Below, in pieces: positions 6,119 to 8,642 of a DNA stretch of 8,642 bases. The notes under the pieces were generated by a model. It ran no database searches. It was not told where the DNA came from and saw only the letters and a program-made list of their open reading frames with translations. A program made the position numbers and the translations under genes. Positions within the stretch are counted from its first letter, which is position 1; each line of letters begins with the position of its first letter. The stretch is from Rickettsiales bacterium. GTDB lineage: Bacteria > Pseudomonadota > Alphaproteobacteria > Rickettsiales > UBA1997. The stretch covers positions 1 through 8,642 of the forward strand of contig CANMEW010000053.1 of assembly GCA_947496905.1 (NCBI GenBank). The letters are read 5' to 3'.

Positions 6119-7954
6119 ATGCGCACATCCCCACTGCTGTCAATCCGTGATGCAACAATTTCATTCGCCAAAAAAACACTTTTTGAAAATTTACATCTCA
6201 ATCTTTTTCCACGCGATCGCGTGTGTTTGATTGGGAAAAATGGCGTCGGAAAAACAACGTTAGTGAATGCGATTGCTGGTGAGTTTGATTTAGACTGCGG
6301 TGAGCGTTGGATCATGCCCAGCGCGGTTATTGGCTATCTTTCGCAAAGTGAAAAATTACCGAATGGTGTCACTGTTTTTGATTTCATCATGTCGGGTTTG
6401 AAGCTTGATGAACACAAGTCTTACGTCATCGACATTGTCTGCGATCACCTAAAAATAGATCGAAATGCTCTGACGGAAAATCTTTCCGGTGGGCAAAAAA
6501 GGCGCGTGAATCTTGCTCGTGCACTGGTTTTAGAACCGGACATTTTGCTACTTGATGAACCAACAAATCATCTCGATTTAGAAGTGATTCAATGGTTGGA
6601 AGAATATTTAAAATCTTACCAAGGTGCGCTGCTGGTGATTTCGCACGATCGAAAATTTTTAGAAAAAATTTCCAACAAAGTTTTTTGGCTGCGCGCAAAC
6701 AAACTAAAAATTAATCTTCGTGGCTACGAAGATTTTGACGAATGGTCGCAAGGAATAATTGATCACGAGCAGCGCGAACTCGTAAATTTAGAAAAAAAAG
6801 TTGGGCTCGAAAGTGGCTGGTTGCAAACTGGCGTGACTGGTCGGCGGAAGAGAAATATTGGTCGCCTGCATTACCTCGAGGAGCTGCGACAAAAATTAGA
6901 AGTGCAAAAAAGATTGGTTCGCGCCAATCAAAATCACATCAAAATCGAAACACAAAAAATTGAAGAAGACGCGCCGCAAGTGATTCTTAGCCTGAATAAT
7001 GTCAGCAAATCTTACGCACCAGAATCTCAAAAAAATTTAATCGACAAATTTTCAATCAAACTTTTGCGTGGCGAAAAAATTGGCATCATCGGCAAAAATG
7101 GCAGCGGAAAATCAACGCTACTAAAAATGATTCTTGGTGAGGTGAGGCCAGACACGGGAACGGTTAAGCCCGCACGCGACATCAGCATTTCTTACTTCGA
7201 TCAAAACAGAATTAGCATTCAACCAGCATCGACAATTCAAGAAATTCTCTGCGACTCTGGCTCTGATTACGTCAGGCTCGCCAATAATAAAACCAAACAC
7301 ATTAGTGGCTATTTGAAGGATTTTTTATTTGATCCGAAGGACACTCAAACGTTAGTCGGAACCTTGTCTGGTGGGCAGCAAAATAGATTACTCTTAGCTA
7401 AAACTTTGGCCAATCCCGGCAATTTCATGATTCTCGATGAGCCTACGAATGACCTCGACATGGACAGTCTAGACATGCTGCAAGAATATTTGATGCAGTA
7501 CCAAGGTACGCTGCTCGTGGTTAGCCATGATCGTGATTTTTTAGACAATGTTGCAACTAGCATCCTTGCTTTTGAGGGAGATGGCGCGATTGCGAGCCAT
7601 GTAGGCGGTTACTCAGATTATTTGGAATACAAAAGAAAATATCAGGCGATTCAAAATCCTGAAAAACCTTTGAAGAGGCTGGTTGGCGAGGATTCGGGAA
7701 GTCAAAATAAAAATTTAAAGGATCAAAAAAAATTCTCCTACAAGCACAAAATTGAACTCGAGAAACTACCGCAAAAAATTAAGAAATTGGAAGAAAAAAT
7801 CAGGCAATTGAGTGAGGAGTTAAGTGAGACCGAAGACCGCAATGGTGCGAATCTAGCGCATATTTCAATGGAAATTGCGAAGCTGCAAAGTGAGTTAAAT
7901 ATTTCTGAGGAAAGATGGTTGGAGCTTGAGGAGAAGAGGGTTGAAGATGAGTAG
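6119..7954 (+). CDS. uup: ABC-F family ATPase Uup
   Basis: This is a soluble protein with two ABC ATPase domains and no membrane segments. ABC-F proteins bind ribosomes or nucleic acid; Uup has been linked to ribosome function and to transposon-excision and branched-DNA phenotypes. Domain 1 has Walker A GKNGVGKT (39-46), signature LSGGQ (122-126), Walker B with DEPTNHLD (146-153) and switch His176. Domain 2 has GKNGSGKST (325-333), LSGGQ (416-420), DEPTNDLD (440-447) and His470. Every catalytic motif is intact. The linker after domain 1 contains GWLQTGVTGRRKRNIGRL, the pattern that separates Uup from EttA and YheS. The C-terminus (about 538-608) is a lysine/glutamate-rich coiled coil, also typical of Uup. 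The 611-residue length fits. No Shine-Dalgarno precedes the ATG at 6119. The gene is divergent from the M16 peptidase gene. Confidence 0.94.
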   Translation: MRTSPLLSIRDATISFAKKTLFENLHLNLFPRDRVCLIGKNGVGKTTLVNAIAGEFDLDCGERWIMPSAVIGYLSQSEKLPNGVTVFDFIMSGLKLDEHKSYVIDIVCDHLKIDRNALTENLSGGQKRRVNLARALVLEPDILLLDEPTNHLDLEVIQWLEEYLKSYQGALLVISHDRKFLEKISNKVFWLRANKLKINLRGYEDFDEWSQGIIDHEQRELVNLEKKVGLESGWLQTGVTGRRKRNIGRLHYLEELRQKLEVQKRLVRANQNHIKIETQKIEEDAPQVILSLNNVSKSYAPESQKNLIDKFSIKLLRGEKIGIIGKNGSGKSTLLKMILGEVRPDTGTVKPARDISISYFDQNRISIQPASTIQEILCDSGSDYVRLANNKTKHISGYLKDFLFDPKDTQTLVGTLSGGQQNRLLLAKTLANPGNFMILDEPTNDLDMDSLDMLQEYLMQYQGTLLVVSHDRDFLDNVATSILAFEGDGAIASHVGGYSDYLEYKRKYQAIQNPEKPLKRLVGEDSGSQNKNLKDQKKFSYKHKIELEKLPQKIKKLEEKIRQLSEELSETEDRNGANLAHISMEIAKLQSELNISEERWLELEEKRVEDE

Positions 7955-7981
7955 AGATTTTTGGAATGTTAAAAATTTCTA

Positions 7982-8010
7982 TTGACAGTAAGTGCAGTTA
8001 ATCTCATTAC
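7982..8010 (+). promoter_or_regulatory. Candidate promoter of the DUF4402 gene
   Basis: A perfect -35 consensus TTGACA (7982-7987) is followed after 17 bases by CATTAC (8005-8010), which matches only three of six bases of the -10 consensus. If used, transcription would start near 8017 and leave an untranslated leader of about 97 bases. The -35 and spacing are strong and the -10 weak, so either another factor assists or the real -10 lies elsewhere. Confidence 0.4.
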
Positions 8011-8025
8011 CGAACGCAAATCTAA

Positions 8026-8045
8026 CTAACTCGAAAATTTGTTAG
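8026..8045 (+). other. Small hairpin in the DUF4402 leader
   Basis: CTAAC (8026-8030) can pair with GTTAG (8041-8045) around a ten-base AT-rich loop. A second five-base stem, AAAGA with TCTTT (8078-8082 and 8086-8090), follows nearer the gene. Both are short and could arise by chance. They lie in the presumed 5' untranslated leader and not in the spacer before the second copy. Confidence 0.25.
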
Positions 8046-8094
8046 CTCAGGTTTGCAGGGCTCTCAGACTAATTTCAAAAGAGCTTCTTTGCTT

Positions 8095-8123
8095 AACTTA
8101 AATGAAATAATTTATGAAAAACT
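8095..8123 (+). repeat. Direct repeat, copy 1: leader and first codons of the DUF4402 gene
   Basis: These 29 bases recur exactly at 8614-8642. They cover about 19 bases before the start codon and the first ten bases of the coding sequence. The bases on the left differ (T at 8094, G at 8613), so the identity starts here. It may continue beyond the window on the right in copy 2. The start-to-start period is 519 bases. Confidence 0.95.
8102..8110 (+). other. Two-codon mini-ORF just upstream of the DUF4402 start
   Basis: ATG AAA TAA lies in the same frame as the gene, three bases before its ATG, and occurs again in front of the second copy (8621-8629). There is no Shine-Dalgarno ahead of either ATG. 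It could stall or reload initiating ribosomes, or be an accident of an AT-rich leader preserved by recent duplication. Confidence 0.3.
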
Positions 8124-8605
8124 TTATTAAAATTTCAGCAGTTGCAATGGCAATCGCCACGATTGCTTCGTCTGCTAATGCCGCTTCCGTATCTGGTACT
8201 GCGAATGCAAGGGTTGTAACACCAATTGCAATTTCTCAAACTAAAGCTCTTGAGTTTGGTTCTTTCGCTTCCAGCGCTTCTTCTGGTACAATAACCCAAG
8301 CCGGTACTTTTACTGGTGGTGTTACAGCCGTTTCTGGTGGTGCAACCAGGTCTGCTGGCATCTTCTCTGTAACTGGTGAGGCCGTTAATGGCACTCCTTA
8401 CACTTTCACGCTTCCTGCTACAGCCACACTTACTAGTGGCGCTAACACCATGACAGCTACTTTGTCTCTTGCCTCAGGTACTTCCTCTAGAACTTTAAAT
8501 GCCTCTGGCGCTGATTCAGTTTCTGCTAATGGCTCGTTAGCTGTTTCTGCTAACCAAGCGGCTGGTACTTACGCTGGGACATACACCGTTACTGTTAATT
8601 ACTAA
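8114..8605 (+). CDS. Secreted DUF4402 domain protein, first of a tandem pair or array
   Basis: This is a predicted exported protein of 163 residues. A Sec signal peptide (residues 1-23: two lysines, an Ala/Ile-rich core and an SANA cleavage site) is followed by a mature beta-rich domain of about 140 residues without cysteines. The mature start matches the DUF4402 pattern, with VVTPIAISQTKALEFGSF (35-52), a glycine-rich segment, a FSVTGEAVNGTPYTFTLP strand pair (about 84-101) and a closing GTYAGTYTVTVNY that ends in an aromatic residue. DUF4402 proteins are exported and some are thought to be surface or fimbria-like, but no function is established. Composition is dominated by Ala, Ser, Thr and Gly. 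Third positions favour T (many GCT and TCT codons), unlike the neighbouring genes, which fits high expression or a different origin. Its leader and first codons are repeated immediately downstream. Confidence 0.85.
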   Translation: MKNFIKISAVAMAIATIASSANAASVSGTANARVVTPIAISQTKALEFGSFASSASSGTITQAGTFTGGVTAVSGGATRSAGIFSVTGEAVNGTPYTFTLPATATLTSGANTMTATLSLASGTSSRTLNASGADSVSANGSLAVSANQAAGTYAGTYTVTVNY

Positions 8606-8613
8606 GTAAAATG

Positions 8614-8642
8614 AACTTAAATGAAATAATTTATGAAAAACT
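8614..8642 (+). repeat. Direct repeat, copy 2 (runs to the window end)
   Basis: This is an exact copy of 8095-8123, found in the short spacer after the first DUF4402 gene and extending into the next coding sequence. The spacer between the first stop codon and the second ATG is only 27 bases (8606-8632), too short for a separate full promoter. The second copy is therefore probably cotranscribed with the first. Confidence 0.95.
8633..8642 (+). CDS. Start of a second tandem DUF4402 gene (partial)
   Basis: Only ten bases remain, ATGAAAAACT, coding for Met-Lys-Asn and identical to the start of the first DUF4402 gene. With 19 identical bases before it, including the same mini-ORF, the simplest reading is that a paralogue starts here and continues past the window. 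Its protein sequence cannot be seen, so it could also be a fragment left by an incomplete duplication. Confidence 0.6.

Noticed and set aside
6426..6698. Minus-strand open frame of 90 codons within uup
   Set aside because: It runs antisense across the first ABC signature and Walker B of uup, so the open frame is explained by the conserved coding sequence.
7955..7981. Terminator for uup just after its stop codon
   Set aside because: The T-rich and A-rich stretches can pair only with a bulge and few GC pairs, and no clean T-run follows, so I do not call it.

Overview
The window reads as a stretch of a low-GC, AT-rich Gram-negative genome, most likely an alphaproteobacterium. The evidence is a TonB motor, DsbB, outer-membrane-type lipoproteins, an M16 peptidase of the mitochondrial-processing-peptidase type, a compact 400-residue glucose-6-phosphate isomerase, and a DUF4402 secreted protein. 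Rickettsia itself lacks glycolysis, so a Rickettsia sensu stricto is unlikely. I cannot place it below class level from the sequence alone. I see no rRNA, tRNA, CRISPR array, insertion sequence or phage gene.

Layout. Positions 1-100 hold what may be the 5' end of an unrecognised minus-strand gene, divergent from a compact plus-strand operon exbB-exbD-tonB (99-1629) that closes with a clear rho-independent terminator (1708-1733). On the minus strand, pgi and dsbB (3539 down to 1852) overlap by an ATGA and form a coupled pair. A small TRL-like lipoprotein (3585-3911, plus) is divergent from pgi and converges on an unknown 279-residue lipoprotein. A perfect 26-bp palindrome (3909-3934) lies between the two convergent genes. 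The unknown lipoprotein is the distal gene of a minus-strand pair led by an M16 zinc peptidase (6032-4788). Divergent from that pair is the ABC-F ATPase uup (6119-7954). After a 159-base gap with a TTGACA box comes a DUF4402 secreted protein (8114-8605). Its 5' region, including the first codons, recurs exactly at the very end of the window, so a second tandem copy begins there.

How the genes fit together. Much of the content concerns the cell envelope: energising outer-membrane transport (ExbB-ExbD-TonB), oxidising periplasmic disulfides (DsbB), two lipoproteins that each carry two non-lipidated cysteines, and one or more exported DUF4402 proteins. Pgi (glycolysis) and Uup (translation- or genome-associated ATPase) are housekeeping genes.

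The most interesting part is the right edge: a tandem family of DUF4402 genes with an identical leader, no Shine-Dalgarno motif, and an in-frame two-codon mini-ORF just before the start codon in both copies. The other items are smaller: a short, proline-poor TonB with an atypical membrane anchor, the convergent-gene palindrome, a TTG start with a good ribosome-binding site for pgi, and an orphan lipoprotein paired with the M16 peptidase.
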